This document shows, one piece after another, positions 33,687-44,117 of a DNA stretch of 64,000 nucleotides. The notes beneath the pieces are model-generated. The model saw nothing but the letters and a program-made list of their open reading frames with translations, had not been told where the DNA came from and made no database searches. The DNA lies in the NCBI GenBank assembly GCA_037355855.1, contig CM074763.1, positions 868,001 to 932,000 on the forward strand, given 5' to 3'. This DNA is from Pseudo-nitzschia pungens (taxonomy: Eukaryota; Bacillariophyta; Bacillariophyceae; Bacillariales; Bacillariaceae). Positions within the stretch are counted from its first letter, which is position 1. The number at the start of each line of letters is the position of its first letter. Both the position numbers and the translations under genes were made by a program.

Positions 33687-34867
33687 GATCTGGGATTACT
33701 TTGTGCGGTTCGTTGTAGTGAGAAAGCAAGGAACAACGATTGACTTTTTGTTGTTTGATGATGTAAGCGATCTCATTCGAATCTTCTGTTCGAGTTCCGA
33801 ATAACAGGTGGCTGGCTCGTGCTTCCCACGGAGAACGAAAGAATTCATTCGGAAAAGCTCTCCGAGTCAGGAGGGAACATTTTCAACTGTGACACAGTAA
33901 GATTACATGCCGTACCGGTAAGGTTACCATACCTAACACGAAAGCACTCATACTCCTACTAATTCTTTGTTTTGAAACGTGCAACGCAGGTATGCATTTT
34001 TTTATCGTTTTCACCGCTTGAGCTTCCTGTACACGTACGTAATTTGTGGTAGCGGTAGCTACGTCGCCTTTCACAACAAAGAGGCCTTCAATTCAAATTG
34101 AAGGAGAGATTGGAGATTGAAGATGTCGCTCATGTCATCGTCACGTCGAAAAAGCGAAAGGATGCGTCATCTGTTGTGACTACTGGTGTCAATCACAAAT
34201 CACATCACATTTTTTAATTTGGATGGAACCACTCGTACGTACCAAGTACGCACTTGCCTTTAGATGCAAACATATTGTGGTTACAGGGCAATCCCAGTTT
34301 CGAGTCGAGAGACATTCATCCAGAGTGTCTAGAGACAATGATAGTGATGGACTGCCAGTGCTTATTTAGTGCCAATGGATCAGATTCACTGTGCAGGCGA
34401 TTACATCATTTGGCTTCGAACTGACTGACGGTTACGGCATGCGGTATTGTATTCTTGTCGAGTTTGTACAGATGTGAACTTTGAGATTGCTAGCGCGGAG
34501 AAGGTGATTCACGTCCAGAATGCAAATAAGTTAGTAAATTACGATGTAATGCAGAAAAGCTGCAATCAATAATTGATTCGACACATGAAACAATACTGTA
34601 AACACAAACGCACAAACGTTCATTTGATCGACGTAAATCACACTACAATAAAATGTTTTCGATCCAGAATGCATTTTATAATTGTTAATGCATTTTTCAC
34701 TGTTCGAAAGAGCTGCATTTTTTCAAATCTGTTTTACTCAAGTTTTGTCAAAAGACTATACAAACATGATCCATGGCTATCACTACAGATGGGATCGATA
34801 ATTTTGCTGTTGTGGTTATCATTTCCCTTCCCATTCCCCGTCAGAACCTAGTGAGGCGCCACTACGT
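33687..34867. other. spacer, nothing recognised
   Basis: About 1.2 kb upstream of the aminotransferase and downstream of the DUF6824-like gene. Short TACCGGTAAGGTTACC words occur at about 33912-33930. No supported gene or RNA. Confidence 0.5.
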
Positions 34868-36541
34868 TTAATCATCTTCGTCGTCAAAACATCCACCTAC
34901 TATCTCGTCCATCACAGAAGGATCCAACGCGCCAAAGATCGAACTCTGCCGTCTCTTCGCTCCTCCGCCCATAGAGTAGGAAGGAAAGCTAGCATTGCCA
35001 ATGTTGTTGAAGTTGTTATCGTTGTTGTGAAACCCATTCATGTTGTTGTTCATGCCGTTGTTTTGACCAATCTGAATCTGAAACGGCTGTTGAAACTTTT
35101 GTTGACTGGTCCTCATGGAAACTTTTTCGAGTCGGTTAGCTACTTGTTGCCGGGCCTTCTGTTTCTGTAGACTCTTTATCGCGGCAGACCTCAAATCGTC
35201 GATTCCCGACACGGCCACCGGCGGTTCGATTGTGGACAACGTGGAAGACGATAATTGGTTTGGGAGCAACGACGTAGACATCTGCCGGGAAAGCATTCTT
35301 TTGGTGTCGTTAGAGATATTGTTGCCGTTTCTCGGCTGCAAAGAGGACGTCGAAGCTTGCCTCATCGCATTGAACGAGTTCCTCAAATTATTGCCACTGC
35401 CATTGTTCCTGTTGTTGCCAGAGTTCGTATTGTTAAAGTCTTGGCTACCAGAGCCATTGCCCATGAGTTGAGAGTTGTTTAGGCCCGACGAAATGGTATT
35501 TGGCGTGATATTCATACCTTGAGAAGAGGCTTGTTTGAATAGGTTTTGCCCGGATCGCATGTCGAAAATGTTGCGAAGAGCCCGTTTGGCGTCTGCATTG
35601 TCTAGTACTTCGTAGGATCCGCCCACGGATTCCGTAAGAAATCTCCCTTTCCAAAACGAATTCACCGTTTGCATGACTTCATCCAGAATTGCATCTTTTT
35701 GTCGATCATTGGCCAACTGATACTTGCCCGATTGCATTGCCACAAGAATATGAAGACGATTATTTCCAATGCTTTGACAGTTTGGATCCAATGCTTCGCG
35801 GTTGGAAGTGAGGATGACATCCATTCTATTCAAAGAGACAATTCCATTGCTAGTGGAGCGTCGACAGGATGACCAAATCGGTTCTTCTTTGCTCATTCTT
35901 CGCCCCTCGAATTGTTGTTGTTGCTGCTGCTGATCGAATCTAGACACTTTTTTCGAATCATCCAAGAGACTGTCCGACGCTGACCGGCGCAAGAGAGACG
36001 ACCTTCGTCTACGTTTGAGCTCTTCGGTTTCCGGGCTGGTGCAGCCATTGTTTTGTGCTCCTAGTTGGTGCTCTTGTATTTGGTGCTGCCGGAAGCGATA
36101 CGACAACGGAGGAGGAACACCACACAAAATGCCATGGATGAGCCGTTTGGAATCATTCTCCCCCATTAGATTCCAAACGGGATTATTCATCTGTCCTCGG
36201 TGGCTTCCATCCATACTTCCGTTCACGCTCGGCACAGCGTTCAACAGAAACCTTCCCGTTGGGACACATTTCGTATTGAGCGTGTGAATGATTTCCGTCA
36301 CAATAGACTCACAGCCACCGACGTCATTCTGCCGGCGTGCTCTGTCGTAATCTTGTTTGTACAAAGCCAGGAAAACCTTCAATCGGTTGTTTCCGACATT
36401 TTTGCCGTAATTGTCGAGTTGATACTCTCCTACCACCCCCTCGACGGGCGGATCTACCAGAACATCATAGCTGGTAATGTTTGCGATGGTCTGGGTCCCC
36501 ATTCCCGTCCCCATGCTCCTTATGGCATCCATGGCTTCCAT
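34868..36541 (-). CDS. protein with two DUF6824-like domains
   Basis: A single exon of 557 residues. Two copies of one pattern are seen. The first is at about residues 24-140: YDVLVDPP, GNNRLKVFLALYKQDYDRARR, then IVTEIIHTL and GRFLLNA, with NPVWNLMGENDSKRLI. The second is at about 238-335: MDVILTSN, GNNRLHILVAMQSGKYQLAND, ILDEVMQTV, GRFL, then YEVLDNADAKRALRNI. The order D-V-L/I, G-N-x-R, K/Y, I-x-x-E/V and G-R-F-L followed by an Ala-Lys segment is that of the DUF6824 family, which is expanded in diatoms. The region between and after the domains is Asn/Gln/Ser-rich with a Gln run near 210 and ends in an acidic CFDDEDD. These proteins may act in transcription or nucleic-acid binding, but function is unknown. 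Confidence 0.72.
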   Translation of the reverse strand: MEAMDAIRSMGTGMGTQTIANITSYDVLVDPPVEGVVGEYQLDNYGKNVGNNRLKVFLALYKQDYDRARRQNDVGGCESIVTEIIHTLNTKCVPTGRFLLNAVPSVNGSMDGSHRGQMNNPVWNLMGENDSKRLIHGILCGVPPPLSYRFRQHQIQEHQLGAQNNGCTSPETEELKRRRRSSLLRRSASDSLLDDSKKVSRFDQQQQQQQFEGRRMSKEEPIWSSCRRSTSNGIVSLNRMDVILTSNREALDPNCQSIGNNRLHILVAMQSGKYQLANDRQKDAILDEVMQTVNSFWKGRFLTESVGGSYEVLDNADAKRALRNIFDMRSGQNLFKQASSQGMNITPNTISSGLNNSQLMGNGSGSQDFNNTNSGNNRNNGSGNNLRNSFNAMRQASTSSLQPRNGNNISNDTKRMLSRQMSTSLLPNQLSSSTLSTIEPPVAVSGIDDLRSAAIKSLQKQKARQQVANRLEKVSMRTSQQKFQQPFQIQIGQNNGMNNNMNGFHNNDNNFNNIGNASFPSYSMGGGAKRRQSSIFGALDPSVMDEIVGGCFDDEDD

Positions 36542-36778
36542 TATTTGTACACTTCCACTGATGATGCCGTCGTACGGTCCTTGATGGTTAGAAAGTATAC
36601 TGTCCCATAAAAAAAGGTTCCAAGAGAGCGCACGCTTCGATACCCGTTGTCGCGTGGAGTGATTCGGCCGATCTACCGATAAAACTAATAAGATTTCGAA
36701 GCGTGTATTGGATTGATCGCAATTCTGCCTCCGACGATCAAGATGATAAATTCACTGTTGGTTACCCTTACTCACTAA

Positions 36779-37093
36779 TTACTTGTGTACTGCGGATGTT
36801 TTAGAAGTGTCAGCTGTACTATCTTTTGGCGTTTCATTGTTATGTAGAGGCTGATCGTTGCTGTTTTTTTTTTCATCAACGAAAACTGCATGCAATTTTA
36901 GAGCGAAGGCGGCAACATACCGGTACTTGATGAGAGTGTTGGCCGGAATAACCAAAATTTTTGTTCCGTTTCCACTTGTTCTACGTCGAATCAATCCGTC
37001 CGGAACCAATGTGCAGTTGTGGATAAAAGCTGTTCCATCGAAAATCAATGACTCTTGTGAACCGGCAGTCACTCTCCAAATATTGACGGGCAC
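36779..37093 (-). CDS. small hypothetical protein
   Basis: 104 residues. The first 75 residues have a folded-protein composition (MPVNIWRVTAGSQ, NGTKILVIPANTLIKYRYV) and the tail is polar (Asn, Asp, Thr, Lys). It lies between two longer genes without overlap. No family recognised and no start context that decides it, so it may be a chance frame. Confidence 0.3.
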   Translation of the reverse strand: MPVNIWRVTAGSQESLIFDGTAFIHNCTLVPDGLIRRRTSGNGTKILVIPANTLIKYRYVAAFALKLHAVFVDEKKNSNDQPLHNNETPKDSTADTSKTSAVHK

Positions 37094-38371
37094 ATTTATT
37101 TGAATGACGGAGTTAATCGATTCAAAAACAACAATGCAATTATCAATTGTGTTCGCCCCCGAAAGGGGTTACGTAAACCTTACCCAACAAATGCTTGACT
37201 GCTCGGAACTTTCCGCGCCATAAAAATTACAGTATTTTTTCACATTGCGAAGCGTTCGTGTTCTCAGAAAACAATGCAGGAGAACAGCGAAGCAGATTGA
37301 GGATGAATGAATAAATTTCCTTCTCTTCTTCCAAAACTTGCAGACTTGTTCATCATTACCGTCCAATTGTATCATTGTATTATTGTATTACTTTGATAAT
37401 TTTAAACAAGTTAACAACTGGATACAATTTTGAAAGATACAGTAAAATACTTCACAAATTTCAAAACTCGAGAGAGGGAGTTTAATTTTGATGACGAGCC
37501 TTATCCATGATTGCTATCCTGCTGGTATCTCAAGCGTTGTCAATAACAAGCATCAACAGAGTGCCCAGTACACAATTTGGATACTATTGAATAGTGGATA
37601 TTGGTAGTACTATCTTCTTCTTCACTCCTACTAGACCCGGGATATAACAGAACTCCATTAGCATTGGTGGTCCTGTCATGCAAGACAATCATGCCACTTG
37701 TATGGATGTATCCATCATGTGTCTTGATTTGTGCTCTTGGCAAAATTAGAAACCATTTGCATGTTTGATAACCTGTACTGTTGCATTGGTGGTACACTGT
37801 CTCGCAGATTGAATCACTACTAGCTATATTTGTGGAGACCACTTTTTCATACAACCAGAGAGTTCTCGAGCACACAGTACAATTACATTGACCTTACTAC
37901 CGGAATTGCTAGTAGTATAGAAGACATTGAATCGATTCTTACTTCCCTGTCAGCAGGATGATGAATACAAAATCCTTCTAATAAAAAAAAGAATTGCTTG
38001 CTTTTCCGCACTGCTCGTGTTCTTCTTTCAGGTGAGATATTGGTAGTAGGCATACTGACTACGATTACCGTACATGTACTTGTACTGAATACGCACCGTA
38101 CCTCTTGCATCGAACGGCGTTGTGCCACCGGTAAGTATCGGATCTCAACGCCGTCGAGAACTTACTCGTTGGATACAACGATACAAATACCCACCCGTAC
38201 GAGTAATTACGATTACGAGTAACTTACGTTACTGCGTACTGGTAAGTTACTGATGGATTGGTTCCATCATACCGCCGTACCTGTTACGAGTGGCCTCCCT
38301 CCATTCCGCAAACATTCTTTTTTTATAGTCGAACAACTCACAACACTAAAAGGTGGGATCACTCGTCAAAA
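37094..38371. other. spacer, nothing recognised
   Basis: About 1.3 kb upstream of the CCCH gene. Minus-strand frames at 37540-37875 and 37883-38128 are short with no domain. GTACG/GGTAAG words appear near 38090-38250. Confidence 0.5.
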
Positions 38372-39391
38372 ATGGGAAAATGCAGTGGTTTAAAAGCCGG
38401 TGGACACCATCGGAAGGCACTGGACGTAGCCGAAAAAAAACGGAAAGAGAAGGAGAACCGCAAGAAAGAACAGGAACTCGCAGGGAAACGGGCCATCGTG
38501 TTGCAGGAAATCTTAACGAATCTGGATCCAGATTGTGATATCTATCTGGATTCAAACGACAGCAACGCGCCAATTCCCGAGCTGTGCCGGTCGCATTTTC
38601 GGTTCGAGGACTGCTCGAACCGACGATGCAAATTTTCCCACGAACATTCTATTGCGGAAGCACTCGGAAATGTCATCAGTGGAAGTTCCGGTGGCAATGG
38701 CCGCGGCAAAGGTCGTGGTCGCGCAGAAGACGGCGAAGACGGAAATGGGAATTCGTCTTCGCCGACAATTCCAGGTCTCCAGTTAGTTCCGGGGATACTT
38801 GTGGAGCGCGGGAACGCAAATCGGCGGCGAAGGGAGCAGAGATGGAAACCAAGACCGTTGCGCAGCCCGAGCGATGACGCGTCTGACTCGGAGCAGCAAT
38901 CCCAATCGCACTTTGAAATCGCTTTGTCGGAAGGGTCTTCCGCAGTGAACACGATCGTCACGTATTTGGAATCTAATGCAGATGTCCTGCATCTTGCATT
39001 GAGCTGCCGACATCTCCACAACCTGATCTTGATTGGTGATGGAAAGGGCTGCAGAGATGTGCAGCGTCGAAAATATCGAGCAAAGGAATTCCAGCTTCAA
39101 AAACGAAACAAAGCTCTGTTAAAAAACAAGAGCGTCGGGGGACGACTTCGATACGCTGTGAGCTATATCGAGAGCAATGCTCATGTCAACAATTTCGTCC
39201 AAGGGAAGAATAGACGGAATAAAGCAAAGGGTGACAACAACAAGGCCAACAACAAGAGCAACATTCGGCCTATTTTGGTCTATGACTACGAAAATCCTCA
39301 CGTTTTTCGGGCCTTTCAAGAATCTGGTATCAAGCTGAATGTCGACAAGTTCTCGGCCGCCTTTTCCAGTGACTGCAAACTAGAAAGTTGA
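38372..39391 (+). CDS. CCCH zinc-finger protein
   Basis: The ATG at 38372 (AAAAATGGG context) was chosen over an upstream non-ATG extension of the same frame; 339 residues. The N-terminus is basic (MGKCSGLKAGGHHRKALDVAEKKRKEKENRKK), suggesting a coiled or RNA-contacting helix. A single zinc finger of C-x8-C-x4-C-x3-H form is seen at about residues 73-91 (CRSHFRFEDC, then CKFSH), the class that usually binds RNA. A Gly/Arg stretch (GGNGRGKGRGR) follows, then an F-box-like hydrophobic segment (NTIVTYLESNADVLHLALSCRHLHNLI), which appears in part again downstream (RLRYAVSYIESNAHVNNF). The C-terminal part is basic and Asn/Lys-rich. Likely an RNA-binding protein. Confidence 0.7.
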   Translation: MGKCSGLKAGGHHRKALDVAEKKRKEKENRKKEQELAGKRAIVLQEILTNLDPDCDIYLDSNDSNAPIPELCRSHFRFEDCSNRRCKFSHEHSIAEALGNVISGSSGGNGRGKGRGRAEDGEDGNGNSSSPTIPGLQLVPGILVERGNANRRRREQRWKPRPLRSPSDDASDSEQQSQSHFEIALSEGSSAVNTIVTYLESNADVLHLALSCRHLHNLILIGDGKGCRDVQRRKYRAKEFQLQKRNKALLKNKSVGGRLRYAVSYIESNAHVNNFVQGKNRRNKAKGDNNKANNKSNIRPILVYDYENPHVFRAFQESGIKLNVDKFSAAFSSDCKLES

Positions 39392-40019
39392 ATTCCAAAC
39401 TGAAAGTACGGTGAGAAAACCCGTCACAGAAACTTGAGATCTCAACACGGAAAGAACTTTTACATGCTCTACCATCGGTGAATTTTCTCCGAAAGCACAA
39501 CAGGTTATGGACTTTGAACGAATGATTAGAACTACGAGATCAAAACTAGCCCACCGTAATGAAATAACAGTAACAATTGAGTTGGAGAGCAGGATTACGC
39601 ATCACTGATAGCTTCAGTTGTACTGCTTAAAGAATACCTCGACGTATTGGAATGATAACGGTACGGTGTTAACATAACGGTACTTCGAACTAAAAAACAC
39701 TATGAAGATCGACATGTGTTGACTCCGGAGCTACATACCAACTCTTTTCTCACGATGGATTGAACTGTGTAGAATATCAACAACATGATTTGCACTGGAA
39801 GTATAAAGTCATTGTCCTTTGAAACCGCAAAGAATAGTATGAGGCTTACGTTTCCTTCACCAATACCAAGTACACAAAAGTATGAGTCAATAGATCCATT
39901 GTTATTGTCTTCCAATCTTTTGGGTTGGTGATAAAAAGCATGGGATTCTACTGACACGGCCATCACTCTCCGGGGTGGGGCGCTTGCTGGAGTCTGTTGC
40001 AGTGAGTATTCAGCAAAAG
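39392..40019. other. spacer, nothing recognised
   Basis: About 630 bp between the CCCH gene and the tRNA. It ends in the tRNA's Pol III terminator (AAAA on the plus strand at 40015-40018). The minus-strand frame 39700-40077 reads through the tRNA and is not a gene. Confidence 0.5.
40015..40018 (-). terminator. RNA polymerase III terminator of tRNA-Arg
   Basis: A run of four T on the minus strand, starting one base after the tRNA discriminator base. This is the minimal Pol III stop signal. Confidence 0.7.
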
Positions 40020-40091
40020 TGACCACGACGGGGCTCGAACCCGCAACCCTTGGTTTCGAAGACCAAAGCTCTACCATTGAGCCACGAGGCC
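40020..40091 (-). tRNA. tRNA-Arg (anticodon UCG)
   Basis: The minus strand folds as a complete intronless cloverleaf of 72 bases with discriminator A: acceptor GGCCTCG/CGTGGTC, D arm GCTC-AATGGTA-GAGC, anticodon arm TTGGT-CTTCGAA-ACCAA, a five-base variable loop, and T arm GCGGG-TTCGAGC-CCCGT. Loop position 34-36 is TCG, reading CGA, so Arg. Internal promoter boxes are present: A box TGGCTCAATGG and B box GGTTCGAGCCC. Acceptor position 5-68 is a U-U mismatch and 2-71 is G-U. No CCA is encoded, as expected for eukaryotes. Confidence 0.93.
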
Positions 40092-40399
40092 TTTACCTTG
40101 CTGCATGATGGACTGATGAAACTTAGTACAATATCTTTCAAAAGAATACCATCCTCGTCGTGTACGGCGCCACCATCCATTTTTTTCATCAGTAACCTTA
40201 CTTCGTACAATTTTAGTTCGTGTTTCCCGTTTCTCGTTATCGTCGTGCATCATAGATTGCCGCCAAGAAACTTCTGTTTGTTGTTTATCTCATTCACCTT
40301 TAGTGTGTACCGGTACCGTTTCATTTCCACCATCGTTTCTTTCATCATTGTAGGTCTATTGACCTAGGATAAGAGCTGCCATTTATCCCAACCCTAAAT

Positions 40400-41695
40400 A
40401 TGCCGTACTCCGCTCGGATTAACACCCCTATCAATCACGTCCAACTGACCAATGTTGCCGTCGTTCGAATGAACAAAGGTGGGAAACGATTCGAAATCGC
40501 TTGCTACAGAAACAAGGTCGTAGATTATCGACAGGGTCTGGAAAAGGATCTTTCTGAAGTATTGCAAACTGAGCGAGTTTTTGCAAATGTCAGTAAAGGT
40601 GAATTTGCCAAGGCGAAGGACATGCAAAAGGTATTCGGAACGAAAGACGAGGATGAAATTTCAAAACTGATTTTGTCCAAGGGACAGTTGCAAGTCTCAG
40701 ACAAAGAGCGGACTCAACAACTGGAAAAGACGTCCGCTCAAATAGCTGAATGGATCTCCAAAAACTGCGTTCAACCGACCACGGACCGTCCCTACACCAT
40801 TTCACAAATTCGGCATGCAATGAAAGAAGCCAACGTATCCATACACCCCACTAAACCCCTCAAGCGACAATATCTGGACTCTGTCAAGTTGCTACAAAAA
40901 GTCATTCCCATCCAACGAGCAAAGATGGAACTTTTGTTGATAGTTGCTCACGAGGACAAGAATGAAACCGAAACTATTTTGGAAAAGAACAACGTAAGCA
41001 TTTCACGACTGGACGAAACCTCTCCTTCTGTGAAGTATACGCTTTTGGTGGATCCAAGCCTTTATAGAATTCTAAGTGACGCGACGGAAAAGATGTCTGG
41101 GGCACGGATAGAAATAGTAAATCAGGTCGTAACGAAACAAGGAGATGTCAATCTGGAAGAAGAAGTTGAAAATAACAACACCCACAAAATGAATTCGATT
41201 CAAGCTGACAGTGAAGACATTGACTCCCGGGCTTCCCAGCTGCTACGTAATCTAAATGTCACGTCCGGAAAGTATGACGATGACGACAGTGAAGACGATG
41301 AAGTCCAACCGGCTAATATGAGTCGAAGAAAAGCTCAAAAAAAGAACAAGAAGAAAAATCGTAAAGCGCAACGAAGAAATGTCGAGGACACGGAGACGAA
41401 TACTAGAGTTTCAAATCAGCATGATAATTTCACAGCATCAGCACCTGTCTCAGCGCAACATGCTGCCGACAACAAATCTTCTGATTCCCGAACTAATAAT
41501 CCTTCGGACTCGTCCGATAGGAAGAGTTGCAACACTTGTGGAGGATTCTTTGATTCTGCTTCCGAATTCCGAGCGCACTTCAAAAGTGATTGGCATCGTT
41601 TCAATCAAAAACTCAAGATAAAAGGATGTGCACCAGTCAGTGAGAAGGAATTTTTACTTTGTGACTCTGGTTCATTTTTCGACGACATGCTTTGA
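40400..41695 (+). CDS. SBDS: SBDS ribosome maturation factor with C-terminal C2H2 finger
   Basis: A single exon of 431 residues. The N-terminal FYSH domain is clear: NHVQLTNVAVVRMNKGGKRFEIACYRNKV, then the DLSEVLQTERVFANVSKG segment and FGTKDEDEISKLILSKGQLQVSDKERTQQLE. The central helical domain (ISQIRHAMKE, HPTKPLKRQYLDSVKLLQKVIPI) and the ferredoxin-like domain III follow to about residue 255. SBDS works with the GTPase EFL1 to release eIF6 from 60S ribosomal subunits. After domain III come an acidic/Lys-rich linker (DDDDSEDDEVQPANMSRRKAQKKNKKKNRK) and a C-x2-C-x12-H-x5-H zinc finger (CNTCGGFF..HFKSDWH), an extension found in several protist and plant SBDS proteins but absent from the human form. 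Confidence 0.93.
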   Translation: MPYSARINTPINHVQLTNVAVVRMNKGGKRFEIACYRNKVVDYRQGLEKDLSEVLQTERVFANVSKGEFAKAKDMQKVFGTKDEDEISKLILSKGQLQVSDKERTQQLEKTSAQIAEWISKNCVQPTTDRPYTISQIRHAMKEANVSIHPTKPLKRQYLDSVKLLQKVIPIQRAKMELLLIVAHEDKNETETILEKNNVSISRLDETSPSVKYTLLVDPSLYRILSDATEKMSGARIEIVNQVVTKQGDVNLEEEVENNNTHKMNSIQADSEDIDSRASQLLRNLNVTSGKYDDDDSEDDEVQPANMSRRKAQKKNKKKNRKAQRRNVEDTETNTRVSNQHDNFTASAPVSAQHAADNKSSDSRTNNPSDSSDRKSCNTCGGFFDSASEFRAHFKSDWHRFNQKLKIKGCAPVSEKEFLLCDSGSFFDDML

Positions 41696-42616
41696 CCAGG
41701 CTCGATCAAATACACTTAAATCGATTTCAGAAGTTTATCTTAGACTGAGTCATCAGAGATGCTTCATTTTGTACGAAGTATTAGTGCGGTGGATGGCCAA
41801 TTGGCAGTCATACGGTATGCACCAACTCAACTAATATTTTCTTTGCAGTCTTCTGGATACCCATCGACTGGAAGCAATCTGGTTGAAAAATTCTAGGCGC
41901 AAGGAGCGTGGTAAATTATTTTCATTGAACTTTGGGCAAAGAATCTTGGAATGCACGAAATAGTGATTATCTAGATTTTGTGCCCAATCTCAAGAAGAAG
42001 TCTGTCTTCACGCTAGCACCTACTTGCCTATCTCAACTGTTCACTGGCGTTGGGACCATAATATCATGACAAAGGAATCGTTGTACAGTATTATTTAGGA
42101 AAACTTTTAGTAGTTACAGTATTTTAAGTTACTAACCACATGGCTGCACGGGTATTGCACAGTTCTCCATCTCGCTATCTGCGATCAGTCTCGTGGTCGT
42201 GTTTTCACCAAACGGTTAAGAATCGTTCCATCATGTAAGTGCCTAACATAACCCACTCCGCATGCAAGGACTCGAATTCGCTTACATACCGCTACGCGTG
42301 CAAACGTACAAGTAATGACACGTTTTTGTTTTTGGCTGTTTTGGGATGGGATGAATTGTCGAAAACGGAAGTTACATTTTCCACTTAAAAATACTATTCT
42401 AGTACGCAATATTATAGCCCTTCATTCTCTGAAAGATTTAGCGATGGTTTTTGTTTTCTCACATGAAATTACCATCCCTTTTCTTTTTGATTTCGTCTCC
42501 GAAACTGTGAACTGATTTCTCGTCGTATAATTGTCTATCAGAAACAACTTGAGACAAAGATTTCTCTGATAGTTGAATTCTCTTGTATTCTCGTATCATC
42601 TACGTGTTGAAGAAAG
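41696..42616. other. spacer, nothing recognised
   Basis: About 920 bp between two plus-strand genes. No coding region or RNA is supported. Confidence 0.5.
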
Positions 42617-44117
42617 ATGATGGCGAGAAACGCCAAGCTCTTGTTCCTACTCTTGGGCTGCTCAGACATGTTTGGAGCAAGCGCTTTGAGTCAATTAGTG
42701 GGAAACGATGAGAGGCAAAATGAACGCACCCTAGTCGACATGATGATGCCTGGGGATCGCGTGTCGTCCATTGATAGAAGTGCTGCCATTTGTGCAGCAG
42801 ACTCCGCTCCCGATCAAGGAGCTGAAATCAAAAGAACAGTAGTAGACTACTATTATGCGATCGAGAGTACCGAAGAAATCAACATGAGTGATTCAACCGG
42901 ACGATCTGTAATTCGCATGCTAGAGAATAATCTGTTTCGTTTGATTAGACCGGCAATTTTGTGGTGCTATTTTGACGAGTCTGAAGGTACAAGACGCAAT
43001 CTATTACGTGGTGAAGATCATTTTGGAAGATTGACTCTCGAAGAAGCTCGAAGGCAGCTGAGCGTTGTCAGTGTCGGCAATAGCCCAGAAGATGAAGCGA
43101 CAAACAGTAAGTAAAAGCAGGTCAAGGGCTAAACGTGAGATCAAATTTTACGCCACCCATAATTTGATGGAACTGACTATTTTCTGCGTTTCTCATCTTC
43201 ATATACAAACAGTCGACTGCAATTTTGATACCAATGGTAGTGAAAATTGCATTGTTATACATGGAATGTTTACAAGTAAGTTTCAACGTTTAGTCTATGT
43301 TGGGTACGTTTGGTATGACCATGTTTTTCTCATCAATAGAACGTGTTTGCCTTCTTCTGAATAGTCATGCATCATGCAACGAGTGATGTCAGCCTTGCGA
43401 TAGCATCAATTTATGACTCTACCCAAAAAGCTATGGACAATAGTGAAATTCTCATTCCATCAAACGCGGATGAAAACATTGCTGACATCACCAACATTAA
43501 GTGGCTCGGGGAAACTGAAGAAGATGCAAAAAATCTTTTTGGAGTTGTCTCAAATCGTGGTGTAGTACTTGATCAGGCGAATTCTGCGGTAAACGAAGAG
43601 GAGGAAGATGATGGTTCGCTACTTGCGTACGCTCTCTCTATTCCACTTTTCCTTCTCCTTTTATTGGCTTTATTCTTGACACGAAGAAAAAAGCGCAAGG
43701 TAGTAACGAGAGGAGAACTTGATTTAGTTGAGAGTTTCGATGACGTTCTAATTGGAACTGGTGATCCCCCTGGTAGTTTCCACGAAGGAATGTACCATTA
43801 TACATGCGAAGGAGTTCGTTATCTGTCTACGAATTGCGCCGGCTGCATCGAAACTAAACGAAACGATTTCTACACCGCAAATGATCTTGAAACCATCAGT
43901 GAGAATTCCATGGAAGATGACTGATTATTCAAGTTACCGTAAAAGGCATCTCGTTGCAGCTTCTGAAAGCATGCTGGGGAAGAAGCACTCATTGATTGAT
44001 GTACACAACTGCAGTAGTGCGAACTGTGAAATATGCAGTTATCAGCCACGTGACGTGCAGTTCGTTTCCAAGTCTGAAGAATTTGAAAGTCTTGAAGCCG
44101 GGGAAACAGAAGTGTAA
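42617..44117 (+). CDS. type I membrane protein with Cys-rich cytosolic tail
   Basis: Exons 42617-43106, 43213-43275 (63 bp), 43365-43898 and 43960-44117 join in frame to 414 residues. If the last 61-bp intron (GTGAGA..TTGCAG) is retained, the protein instead ends at 43924 with 370 residues. The N-terminus is a signal peptide (KLLFLLLGCSDMFGASA). The lumenal part has few Cys. One TM segment lies near residue 265 (LLAYALSIPLFLLLLLALFLT), followed by the stop-transfer RRKKRK. The cytosolic tail carries GDPPGSFHEGMYHY, RYLSTNCAGCIET and, in the four-exon form, DVHNCSSANCEIC. I prefer the four-exon model because its tail continues the spaced-Cys pattern, and I associate such tails with diatom membrane proteins from memory, unverified. 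Function unknown. Confidence 0.65.

Noticed and set aside
39700..40077. 125-codon minus-strand frame near the tRNA
   Set aside because: Its first residues translate the tRNA itself (VELWSSKPRVAGSSPV), a common artefact.
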